A DNA stretch of 64,000 bases from Dinochytrium kinnereticum (lineage: Eukaryota > Chytridiomycota > Chytridiomycetes > Chytridiales > Chytridiaceae), in the NCBI GenBank assembly GCA_027604005.1, contig JADGJT010000047.1, positions 26,463 through 90,462 of the forward strand, read 5' to 3'. This document shows, one piece after another, positions 32,801 to 43,257 of the stretch. Each line of letters opens with the position of its first letter. Position 1 is the stretch's first letter. The translations under genes were made by a program, and so were the position numbers. Under the pieces are notes generated by a model that did no database searches, was not told the DNA's origin, and saw only the letters and a list, made by a program, of their open reading frames with translations.

Positions 32801-35636
32801 TCACAGGATCTCAAACTGCTTTACGACGGCCCTGCGCGCCATCTTGGTCGGGAACACCTTGAGCGGGATGAGGCAGTCGAACGCCTCCACGTCCGCGTGG
32901 TTCATGACGCCCAGATGCACAAAGTTGACGTCGCTGGCTGCCGGCGTCAGGAGCGTCGTTGACAGCCCCGTGATGAACTCGAGGCGGAGCACCCACGACA
33001 GCGAGACTGTGGTTCGTTGATGTTGTTTGATTTTCGGCAGGAGAAGGGTGGGTCAGATTGCTGACTACGGAGAAGGGGAGATGGCAAGGAGTGTGGAATA
33101 AGCAGTGACTGATCACATACCTGCTGTGGTCTTAAAGTCGGGCGTGCATCCCAACGGAATGGGCAGCGAGATTCCGGTTCGACACACGTTGACTGTGTAC
33201 CTATGCTGCTCCGCAAAAACCCTTCTCGTAGACCTCACCAACTGAGCCTTTGGCTTGATTGCAAATGGCGCATCAACTGTTTCTGAGTTTTCCAAGAATG
33301 CCGAAACCTATTTTTGCGCCTCAATCAGAAATATATGACAAATAAAAGACGAGACTTGATGATTAGACAGCATCGCTCACCTGAAAGCAAGGAATGGAGC
33401 TTTTTGAAAAGTCCAGAATGCCTGTGATGGTCTCTCCAAGGCGGTAGAGCCCTCGCGTAAGCTTCAGCTGAGCAACATGCTCGTTGTTCTTGCATATGTC
33501 AAATGAGACTGAAAGGAACGAAACATTATTGCTTAGATAATGACTACAAAACGCTCAAGAACATACGTTTTCCAGACCTCTGACAGATTAAGGTCAGGTT
33601 TTGCATTAAGGTCAGCTGTTCGTCGTCATGCATGTTCATAGATCCTAATTTAAGGAGGGATATGGTGGTTAGGAACAAATATAGGAAGAATAACAGGTGG
33701 TTTAAAAAGACAATTTACGCACTCGCAGGCTTAGGAAAAGCTAGAGCCTTTTCAATCGGAGTAATGATCGCTTCCTCCGTATTAATGATTACTGGGTTAA
33801 GAATCTCGTAAACAATCTTTGAACCGTCACCTAAAAGAATGAGGCAGCGCGTTAATTTTCATCTTGACATACAAGAAGTAAATAACCAAAAGAAAAAAAA
33901 AGAAAAAAAAAAAAGTAAAAAAAAAGAAAAGAAAAGAAAAAAAAAGAAATTAAGCTCACCCTCAACTTTCCCAAATAACCTAAACGGAAGTTGAATGACT
34001 TGAGAACGCTTAGATGTGCCGGACCTCTGAATGCCCACTATAAGTTTATAGGAGAACCGGATAATCTTCCCCCTGTGAGTGGGTGGAAGCTCACTGGGAA
34101 GTTTAAGCTCATATTTGACTAGAAAAATATTTTCTTTAGTCACCAGGGTTGGGGAAGGGGGGAGGAGGGGGGAACAATCAGAATCGACGAGATTTCTTAC
34201 ATGATTTTGATTCCCCGGGCTCCAGGCTCAAATCGTAGAAAAGAATAGATGGAGGCGTGCTGTACAACGGAAATACCCTCTCTATAATACGGCAGCAAAG
34301 ACAGGTGGTGAATGCTTGCATAAGACAAGAAGGACGGAACGAAAGCGATATGCTTACCCTGAGGCTTTGAATACGAATCCGGCCCAAGGCCTGATCCTCC
34401 CATCGACCCGCCACCTCCTGGCCCAGCTCCGCCAACATTGTACATCACTTTCGTTTTAAGAGGCTCCAGAGCAGCCGTCTTGACAAAAGAAGCATCAACC
34501 GTCATCTGCCCCGTCATCTGCGCAAAAGCCCAAGCCAAATCCTCCGTTTTCACCCCAAACTTCTTTGCTGGCGGCGCATGCACCGTAGGCTCCCCAACGG
34601 GTGGCACGGACACCACTTGAGGAGAGGTAGCTGAGGACACCTCCACTGTTGGAGGAATGAGCACCCGTGAAGGTACAGGCTGTGGGGAGTCTGGGAACGG
34701 GATGGGGGATGCAGAGCGATCAGGACCAGCAGGTCTTGGACTCATCATTGCAGAGTTTACAGAGATCACGGAGAGCCTTGATGAGGCGCGATCAAAATCA
34801 TCCACGTTGGAAAGTTGGATCTGTTCAGACTCTCTTCCGGCAGGGTCCTCTGATGGTGAGTTTGCGAGTGATATGTCGAGAGGCGGAGTCGTGTGGGCGT
34901 GGCGGGGCATATCGATACTGAGGGATCGAAGCGGGGCGTCGTTAAGAGGGTTCTTGGGGAGGGTTGTTGGGGTTACGGGGGGGGTTTTGTGCCTATGAGA
35001 GACATCCGAGATGGGGAGTTTCAGCGAAGATAGAGTAGGGGTGGGTGGAGGCGGTACGCCGGTAAGTTTTGGGACCTTGGAGACGGAAGGGGAGAGGAGG
35101 TTGTTGGGGTTCGGAGAGGTGAGCGACGTGGTGTTGTTGACTGATAGGATTGGAGGGTGGCCATAAGGTGGGGATTCGTGTTCAGACTCATCGCCTTCTC
35201 CGACGGATCCCAGAAAGGGCTTTCGAGCGGTATCCTCGCCGCCACCACCAATGCTATTCTTCCTCGCCGTCCCCAGAGGGATGATGGTCCGAAGCGACGA
35301 CATTGAGATTGACTTTCTGACCATTTGCGTGAAGCTGATTCTCCCTAACCCACGCGATGCATCCTTCAACGACATGTCATCCTGTGATCTCCCAGATGCG
35401 CTGGGAGTCTTCAAAGGCGTCGCGGCGAGAAAGACTGGGCTCGCCCGAGGGGATCGACTTTGGGCCGATGGTGAATGCGGGGTCAAGGCAGTAATATCAT
35501 CGGATGGAATGACGATGATCTCTTGGCTGCTGTTCGTGAAGGTCAACAGGCATGCAAAGGAGTCTCCGGCAAAGAAGATGCCGTCCTCCGGAAACGAGAT
35601 CTCCAGGTCCAAACCGCCCATCTCCCTCGTCAACAC
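32801..35636 (-). CDS. RGP1: Rgp1, subunit of the Ric1-Rgp1 Rab6/Ypt6 exchange factor
   Basis: Partner of Ric1 in the Golgi GEF for Ypt6/Rab6. The large first exon (35636-about 34360) starts MLTREMGGLDLEISFPEDGIFFAGDSFACLLTFTN, the arrestin-like first strand pair, then a long Ser/Pro-rich disordered segment. At the end of it is DLAWAFAQMTGQMTVDASFVKTAALEPLKTKVMYNVGG, the Rgp1 hallmark. Short exons follow: FPLYSTPPSILFYDLSLEPGES, YELKLPSELPPTHRGKIIRFSYKLIVGIQRSG, IVYEILNPVIINTEE, QLKLTRGLYRLGETITGILDF, SVSAFLENSE, and a final arrestin-like strand ending EAFDCLIPLKVFPTK. Stop is at 32801. Intron 33890-33955 has a strong A-rich tract on the + strand. Family call is firm. Confidence 0.93.
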
Positions 35637-36061
35637 TTAAACGATTGATTCCAATCCCTTCTCAGGGGCCGTCACAGCTGCCTCTACCCACGCCTCTCGC
35701 CGATGCGTTCCTGCCTGAATGCCCTCGATGGGAGAGAGCGCTCGCGATGGGATGCGTCGTCGTTCGTCGTTCGTCGTCCGTCGTCGTCGTCGTTGCCCGT
35801 CGTCTGTCTGCGTTGAATTAATTTTCAGCGCTCGCCTTACGTCAAACAAAGGCAAAAACCTCTTGCAGCACACAGGCGGCGGGCGGACCTCTCCTCCACC
35901 CCTCTCCACCAGCACCGCTTCACCCGATCCGTCATCGCATCGACGACGGCTGCAACCGGCGTCGCTGCTTCCCCCCCCCCCCTCCCCCTCCCTCCGCCAT
36001 CGGGCTGCCCTTTGACCCAACATCTCGTTCGTGAGACTTTGCCAGACAACAGCCTCCTGCG
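35637..36061. promoter_or_regulatory. Shared upstream region of RGP1 and PI4K2 with a CGT/TCG repeat tract
   Basis: A 425 bp interval between divergent start codons. At about 35755-35805 a run of CGTCGT and GTTCGTC units forms a short imperfect microsatellite. There is also a C-run at 35969-35980. It must hold both promoters. No other gene is seen. Confidence 0.45.
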
Positions 36062-38476
36062 ATGTCGAGCTTTGCGCAGGCTGGAAAGTCCATCCTGGAC
36101 TCCATCTCGTCCACCATGGCCTCCACCGCTGCATCCGTTGCAAAGGCCGCGTCAACGGCCTCCTCCTCTTCGGGTGTGGGTGGTAGCCCCTCCCTTCGTA
36201 AGAAACAGAAGCGGAAGAAGCCCTCGCGGGCCACCTACACTGCCCTTTCCTCCAACCCGTTCACCGGTGCATCGACGGGTGCCGCGGCGAATAGCGGTGT
36301 TGGGTACTCACTGGACCAGGTGAATGGAGGCGGCGGGCAGTCTGGCAGTCACCATGACGAGTATTTTTCTGATGACGATGGCGAGGATGACTTGGAGTCC
36401 CTGGCTTCATCCGTGAGGAGCGACGATAGGTTATTCTCCCCCATAGGAGCGGGTGTTGGCAGCCTCGGAGGAGGCAGCTCTGGACCCCACAACCTCAGCA
36501 AACCCCCGACGACATTGCTCGATGGAGGGTATTATTACAACCCATCATCCTCTGACCAAGCGCGACTCCTTCAGACGACGTCCCCCGTTTTGGCACCATC
36601 CCTTCTCCCCGACAATGTTCTCCCACAAGAGCCCGTCTTCCACGGTATTGGCGCCCTTTCCGATTCTGTGCATCCCCTCTCCTCAGAGTTTTGCAACCCC
36701 ACACCAAAGATCACTCCCGTGTCGTCTCAACACTTTCTGGCCATCGTTGAAGACGTCAGAGCAGCCATCTCAGAGGGCATCTATCCCACGCGTATCGCAA
36801 AGGGCTCGTCCGGCTCCTACTTTTGTCGGAACAGGGCTGGCGATATTGTTGGGGTGTTTAAGCCAAAGAATGAGGAGCCTTATGGGAAGATGAATCCCAA
36901 GTGGACCAAATGGATTCATCGTAATCTCTTTCCGTGCTGCTTTGGTCGGTCATGCCTTATACCGAATTTGGGGTACCTGTCTGAGGCGGCTGCTTCCTAC
37001 ATGGACCGACGCCTTGGTCTCAATGTTGTCCCTCGAACCGAGGTCGTGGCGCTGGCCTCTCCCAGTTTTTTCTACTCTTCAAAGGAACGATGGGAGTATC
37101 GGAGGGGAAAGCCGCTTCCGCCAAAGCTCGGTAGCTTCCAGTTGTTCCTAAAGGGCTTTAAAGATGCAACAACGTTTTTCAGGGAAGGCTACGACAAGCT
37201 CATCGACACCTCTGTGCAAGACACTGGCCGTTCCGTCGGTGGAAGACCGGGACACGCTCACCCACCTCCCCTGACTCCTAATTCGTCGGCTGTCTCGATA
37301 TCCTCAACCGCACACCCTTACAACTGGTCCGAACGCACGCAGAGGGAGTTTCAATGGGGTTTTGAGAGACTCGTGGTGCTGGATTACCTCATCAGGAACA
37401 CGGATAGAGGGATGGATAACTGGATGATCCGGTTCGTGTCTAATCCGGAGGCTTCGGATGGAGGCGTGGCTGCGGGGTCAATTGGATCGGCTATTGGCTT
37501 GAATGGAGGAGATGCGCCGACTTTAACCATGTCATCGTCGAGCTCTTCCACTTCTCTGTCCAGTTCTGGACTGAAGCAGCGTGGGGCCGGGTCAAACGGT
37601 CCCTCGTCATTGCCACTCTATTTGACTGGAAATGTGGCCGGGACGGCTTTAGCAAATGCTAGTGACGATGCTGCAACCGGGACGAGTGGTGTCTCATCTG
37701 GAAGTGCCGTCTCGTCTCCAAAACTTGAACGAGCGTCACCCATGCGCGGCTCAAATGCTTCTCCTTTAATGAGGTCCGATAAGATTCCCTTAACGGCTTC
37801 ACCTCCGATATCAGCCAGTGTCGTTGCCTCGCCTGTTTCAAGACTCGTCTCTCCACTTCGAGCAGCAGCTCCTTCCAATTCGGTGCTCTCTTCTCGCCCT
37901 GCCTCCCCTTCACCTCCTCCTCCCCCACCCACAATGCATGTTCCGCCCCCCGTAACGTCGGTGCCAGCTCCAAGTGAGGGTTCTACGATTTATGTTGCGG
38001 CAATTGATAATGGCCTGGCTTTCCCGTACAAGCACCCTGACCGATGGCGAACCTACCCATATGGGTGGTCTTTATTGCCCATCTCTCGGATCCCGTTCTC
38101 AGCGTCCACGCGTAAGCAGATTCTCCACTTTTTAACCTCCCCTACGTGGTGGACGGAGACCCTCGAGGGCCTTGAAAGAGTTTTTAGAATTGACCCTGAC
38201 TTTGATGACACTATGTGGCGACGCCAGAGGAGCGTGATCCGTGGGGAGGGGTATAATTTGGCTGAGGTTTTGCGGAGGGCAGAGATGGGTGATCCTGAGA
38301 ATGGAAGCCCCGCTAGTTTAGTTAGGAGGCCTGTTGTCTGCGTCTATGAAGAGGAGGTGGTGGTGTTTGGGGACGAGGAGGAAGGGGAGGTGGATGGAGT
38401 TGCTAGGAGGTTGAGAAGGGTTAGGCAGAGATTTGAGACTTTCACGAGGAATCAACCCTGTTTTAAAAACTGGTGA
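36062..38476 (+). CDS. PI4K2: Phosphatidylinositol 4-kinase type II
   Basis: Makes phosphatidylinositol 4-phosphate on Golgi, endosome and vacuole membranes. The single exon encodes 804 residues. Residues 1-230 are Ser/Gly-rich and disordered. The kinase starts near residue 236: RIAKGSSGSYFCRN (phosphate-binding loop), VGVFKPKNEEPYG with the ATP-binding lysine, and a cysteine-rich LFPCCFGRSC segment near 290-298 that may be palmitoylated. Then LSEAAASYMDRRLGLNVVPRTEVV, GSFQLFLKGFKDA, VVLDYLIRNTDRGMDNWMIRF (catalytic loop, near 440-455) and YVAAIDNGLAFPYKHPDRWRTYPYGW (metal-binding DNG motif, near 646). A low-complexity Ser-rich insert of about 180 residues (37441-37980) lies between these last two motifs. 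ATG context is good. Confidence 0.94.
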   Translation: MSSFAQAGKSILDSISSTMASTAASVAKAASTASSSSGVGGSPSLRKKQKRKKPSRATYTALSSNPFTGASTGAAANSGVGYSLDQVNGGGGQSGSHHDEYFSDDDGEDDLESLASSVRSDDRLFSPIGAGVGSLGGGSSGPHNLSKPPTTLLDGGYYYNPSSSDQARLLQTTSPVLAPSLLPDNVLPQEPVFHGIGALSDSVHPLSSEFCNPTPKITPVSSQHFLAIVEDVRAAISEGIYPTRIAKGSSGSYFCRNRAGDIVGVFKPKNEEPYGKMNPKWTKWIHRNLFPCCFGRSCLIPNLGYLSEAAASYMDRRLGLNVVPRTEVVALASPSFFYSSKERWEYRRGKPLPPKLGSFQLFLKGFKDATTFFREGYDKLIDTSVQDTGRSVGGRPGHAHPPPLTPNSSAVSISSTAHPYNWSERTQREFQWGFERLVVLDYLIRNTDRGMDNWMIRFVSNPEASDGGVAAGSIGSAIGLNGGDAPTLTMSSSSSSTSLSSSGLKQRGAGSNGPSSLPLYLTGNVAGTALANASDDAATGTSGVSSGSAVSSPKLERASPMRGSNASPLMRSDKIPLTASPPISASVVASPVSRLVSPLRAAAPSNSVLSSRPASPSPPPPPPTMHVPPPVTSVPAPSEGSTIYVAAIDNGLAFPYKHPDRWRTYPYGWSLLPISRIPFSASTRKQILHFLTSPTWWTETLEGLERVFRIDPDFDDTMWRRQRSVIRGEGYNLAEVLRRAEMGDPENGSPASLVRRPVVCVYEEEVVVFGDEEEGEVDGVARRLRRVRQRFETFTRNQPCFKNW

Positions 38477-39576
38477 TCTCTGCCTGTTGATCGAGGGTTT
38501 TTTGTTTGCTTCTGTTTTCCTTTTCCGTCTCCGCCATATCGATTGAGCCTGCCAAGCTCTTTTGTTAAGATGGGGTGGGGTCATTATCTTATCCTAAGTT
38601 TGTTATATCTTTGTTTTGTTTTTCGATTGCCCCCTCCATACCTATTTTACAGCTACTTCCGACTTATATTTTAATTTCTATCTTTGCCTTGTTCCTGTTA
38701 TCATGTACCCCCTCAAGCCTCTCCACAGGATTAAAATTTTCTTCTCCCTTTGATACTGCTGCGCCATAGTTGTTGTTCATCGCCTCTTGGTTTTACCCCT
38801 TTCGGGGAAACACATTCCTTAATTTCTTTAGCTGATTATTTTTTCCCCTCCTCTAAGGCCTCGCCTTGGGTTTTTTCTTCTTCTTTTTTTTTTTCTTACT
38901 TCTGTTTCGCTGCTGGTAAACCTATTTTTTGTTTGTTTTTACTGGTTTTTATTGCACCTTGCTCCTTTGTCGTTGTTTCAAGCGTTGATCAAGTTTGGTA
39001 TTGGGAGTGGGCCGTCGTGGGGGGGTTTCCTCTGAGTCTTCGTCCTTGCTCGTCTCCGTTAGTGAAGAATATATGAGGATGACACTTCGTATTTAACACA
39101 TACAGGAAAAGTGATGTGTTTATTTGTGATTGTACTCGCGTTCCATGCACCTCAACAATCAAAGGGTTGGCATAATGGCACAAGATGTTCAAGTCAGAGA
39201 TAAGATATATTTAGGAAAAGACGAGGCATTCCCAGCAAGAATGGTGAAGAATGGAGAACGGCGTTTGATCTGTACATGATAAAAAAAATATAGGCGACCT
39301 ATGCTCAAATGTACTGCGCTTCGAGAAAACTTTCTGCTCAAGGACCAGGCACGGCAAGTTCTCGAGTGCATCAGACTTTCATCGGGCAAAAGTGGGTTTA
39401 TTGCAAGTTGATGCAGCTTCATCAGGTCATAACGCAATTGAAACAAAACAGAGGACACATGAGAAAAATGATGATCGATTAACGAGTAGTGAGAGGCCAA
39501 ATCGACGCCGCAGCAGGGCGAGTGAGAAACTTCTATCCGCAAAACAACCAACGCGAAAAGAAACGGAAAAGGAAAA
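38477..39576. other. Convergent intergenic region, T-rich
   Basis: About 1.1 kb between the PI 4-kinase and the MDR reductase. Strongly pyrimidine-rich on the + strand from 38590 to 38960. Short open frames translate to Phe/Leu/Ser-rich strings typical of T-rich non-coding DNA. No gene or repeat recognised. Confidence 0.5.
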
Positions 39577-41031
39577 TTACTCTGAGGCAACCCTGACGAC
39601 AGCCTTGCCAAAGTTCTCTCCCTTGAGCATGCCAACAAAGGCCTCAGGCAGGCTCTCAATGCCCTCGGAAACGGTCTCGCGGTAGACAATCTTGCCCTCA
39701 GCGATCCAGGACATAATGTCGCGCATGAACTCGCCAAAGGTCTCGGTGGCGTAGTAGTCTGAAATGATGAAACCCTGGAAAGTCAGACGCTTTCCAATGA
39801 CGTTCATCAGGTTCTTGACACCGTATGCGGTCTCGGCGGTGGTGTTGTATTGAGAGATCATGCCGCTGTAATGTTATTCATTTGGGGTGAAGGCGGGGGA
39901 GGATGTCGAGGTTAGATCTTTGAAAAGAAGAAAAAGGAGGGTGATGGGGGAAGGAGAATGGTTTTGGGAACTAACCAAACGGGGATCCTGCCGTTCATGT
40001 TCATCTTGGTGAGGACAATGTCGAGCATCTCACCGCCAACGTTCTCAAAGTAAATGTCAATACCGTCCGGGCAGTACTTTGTGAGAGCCTCCTCAATATT
40101 GACAGTCTTGTAGTTGAAGGCCTCAATCCCAATCTCATTGATCAGGTAGTTCACCTTGTCGTCGGACCCTGCCGATCCAACAACCTTCAACCCCATTGCC
40201 TTACCAATCTGGCAAACAACCAGCCCAACAGCTCCAGATGCTGCCGAGACATACAGCGTCTCACCTGCCTTGGGCTTTCCGATCTTCAAAAGTCCAGCGT
40301 AAGCGGTGAACCCAGGCATGCCAGCGATGCCCAAGAAGTAGCTCAATGGGAACTCTTTTGCGGGGCTCTTGACTGGGGTAAGACCCTTGGCTTGGGGAAC
40401 AATGTGGTACTCCTTCCATGGGAGGTGGCCGACGACAACGGAGCCTTCGGGGAACTTTGGGTTGGAGGAGCGGACGACCTTGGCGACCACACCACCGTCG
40501 AGAGGGGCGTTGAGGGTGAAGGAGTTGGTGTAGGATTTGGCGCCGACACGGAGACGGCCACGCATGTAAGGGTCTGATGAGGAGGAAGATCGCTCTCGGT
40601 TAGTTCGAGTTAAGCGGTTTGGCTGACGGGAGCAGGTGAACAGAAAAGAGATGCAGGGAAGAGAGATGCAAAAGCACTCACCCACAGAGACGTAAAGCGC
40701 CTTGACGAGAACATCGTTCTCTTCAAGAGTCGCGCCGGTAACGTCAAAGGCGACAGTCGTGACCTCCAAGCTGCAAGAAAATAGAAACAGAAGAAGAAGA
40801 TTAACCAAGTGTTCAAACGAGGTGTGGGACCACACCGGCCATGCAGGCAGAGCACGCATGGATGTATTAGGAGGACCTGCGGAAGGAACGGGATGCAGAT
40901 GCGGCAGAGCGTAGGCCCTGCCGACCGAGCACGAAAGGAACCAAGACTCACTCTGACGGCTTCACCCATCCATGGGGCTCGGACTTGAAGATGACCTGCT
41001 TGATCTCGCTGATGGCGTCGCCGGCGGTCAT
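39577..41031 (-). CDS. MDR-superfamily NADPH-dependent alkenal/enoyl reductase
   Basis: Zinc-free medium-chain reductase of the leukotriene B4 dehydrogenase / prostaglandin reductase / 2-alkenal reductase group, which reduces the double bond of unsaturated aldehydes or ketones. Four exons: 41031-about 40950 (MTAGDAISEIKQVIFKSEPHGWVKPSE), one for LEVTTVAFDVTGATLEENDVLVKALYVSV, a large one from DPYMRGRL to GRIPV, and the last from CGMISQYN to TAA at 39577. The core shows GIAGMPGFTAYAGLL, then the nucleotide-binding loop ETLYVSAASGAVGLVVCQIGKAMGLKVVGSAGSDDKV, and DIYFENVGGEMLD. The C-terminus, FVGMLKGENFGKAVVRVA, is typical. The natural substrate cannot be read from sequence. Confidence 0.93.
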
Positions 41032-43257
41032 GGTGATTGCGCGGGTTGAAGGTGTGAGATGAGGGGTGGGTAGTGGAGGTGCTCGCTGGGTGTCGTTGGT
41101 TTTATTTGCCTGTCGCCAATTCAGCCGAGGAAGGGCAGGCAGGGGGAGGCACGGGGCGATTTCAAATCCAAAGTGCGACGGTGAACACGGCCCTGCGCGC
41201 GCACCTGCCACCAGCGAGCGCTCAGCGCGTCATGAGTGTGCTGACGCGACGGGCGAAGGCAGCCAGCGATGCATGCGCTGCAGGCCTCCTCTTCACCACT
41301 CTGCACGCTCTCGAACGACGCGGTGGCTCTCAGCACCAATCATCCATCACCCACGCCTCCGCTTTCCGAGACGTGCATTAAGCCTACCACCCGCAACACG
41401 CTGCAACGCGCCCCACTTGCCCTTCTGACAACACTCCTTCTCCCAGCAACCAGGGAGCGCGGGTCGACAACAACTTTGATCTGACCTTGATCCCGCCCCC
41501 TGCTCCAGCTGGTGCTTCTGCCGAATGTCCTATTGAATTCTCATGGGTGGCTGCCATGGGGCAGCGAAGCCAAAGAAAATAACTAGCCCTGTCAAGAAAA
41601 GCAACCACTATCGTTTGCCCATCAGCCGAATCTCACCCACCCAGAGTGGTCCTAGTCCAGATCCCGAAAGCTTGCCAAAGAGCATGCTGTCCCATTAAAG
41701 GTAGCCAAACCTTCTTCTTACGCCAAACGCCGTCATGGAGATCCGAGCCAGGAAAAGCCCTGTTTGCGGACGAGGTCGTGGCTCGGTGACTCTGCAGATG
41801 AAGTCAGCTGGCTGCCCAGGTGCATGCATGTGTGTCCTGGAAGCAAACTTTCCTGCATGCACCTCGTCGCAAGGGAGCCGCACCTCTGCCCCAAACTCTG
41901 CAGCGTGAATAAATGGGTTTACTTAATGTCATCATTCAATAAACATTGAGGAGCAGCATTGCAAAGACATGCGGTTTGCCTTCCCTATATTGCTGGTCCA
42001 AATCTTCGCTCAGTGTTGCGTGAAGCAGTTTTCAGGTGGAAGTTGAACTAGTTGAACTAATGGGTGTTGTTGATGCTGGTGAAAAAGACCCGCCTGGCTC
42101 GGAGTTTGGGGGGGTCAGTTGACTCGGAATCAGGGCCTCATGGAAGCATGGGCTGGTTCAGAGTATCTGCGAGACACAGCCTTTTCTTCCCCGTGAATCG
42201 GAGAGGACGTGGAACTAGGACATTATCAATTGTTCATGATGGTCATGACGAATTGGTTTGGACGTCCCACGACGATGGATGTGGTCGCCCCCAAACTGCA
42301 TAGGTATGATACAGGTCAGGCTTGAGAGGTTTGATCGGTTCAAATTGATGCGTGGCTGGAAGGATGGAGGAATCGCTCAGAAGCTGAGTATCCTCGTCCA
42401 TCCATATGATTATCTTTACATGCATTTGATTATGAATACGCATTTTGGCTCTCCACAAAGTCAGCCTGCTCGAATTCCGCCTTTCCAGGCGCTATTATTA
42501 TTAAGAGTGAGGGGAATATTGAATGGCCCAATAGACGCTTTTGTATACTGAGGTGCAGGAGTGTGTGTGGGGGCGAGCAGCTTGGGAGGTGAGACCACTG
42601 AGACGCAGGGCTAAAGATCCTGCTCGGAAGAAGATGAAATCTTGAAGAAATCTGATGTGTAGGATAATGAAAACTCCGTCCTTTCTCTGCTTTAGCGTTT
42701 CTAAATCCTTTTATTCGTTGGAGATGTTATTGCTCCACCCATCAGCCCTTGCGACAAAGCGAATAAGAGCGACGACAGCCTTTGAAGTGTACCCGCGGAC
42801 CACTCTGATAAAGTTTGCGATAACCAAGTGTTCCTTGAAAGACTCTACGCGTGCAGCAGCTCCTTCATTCCATCAGAGCTGCATGAAGGGGAATGAGCTT
42901 TCACCCCAAGCAAACAGAGCCCACCGACCAGCGGGAGGACGCAAGTCGCGGCAGAAGCATCAAGGGGGCCAGTGGCAATGAGGAGGTCGTCGTCGACGCG
43001 TCAGCTGCAGCTCAAAGGCCGAGGGCGTCGGCAGCAGCGACGCGCGCGGAGACGGAAAAAACGGCAGTTTGGCAGGCCGCACAGAGGAGCTGAAGAAGAA
43101 ATTTTTGGTGAAGAGCCTTTGGCTGCTGCCGCTGCTGTTTGGAAAGACGACAACGACGAAGACGACGACGGAACTGCCCGACGACGTCGCCAGAGACGCA
43201 GCGACGACAGACTCTCGTTGACGACACCAGGCACGTTACAACCAGAAGTGTGGGTGG
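41032..43257. other. Long intergenic region between MDR reductase and PTP, no gene recognised
   Basis: About 2.2 kb, the longest gene-free stretch between two genes in this window apart from the one before the retroelement. It separates two divergent genes. Many short open frames exist (for example 41269-41484 and 42893-43093 on the + strand) but none shows a family match or protein-like splice pattern. The last 350 bases are rich in CGA/GAC and GCA triplets, and probably form the PTP 5' UTR. A non-coding RNA or a fast-evolving gene cannot be excluded. Confidence 0.45.
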
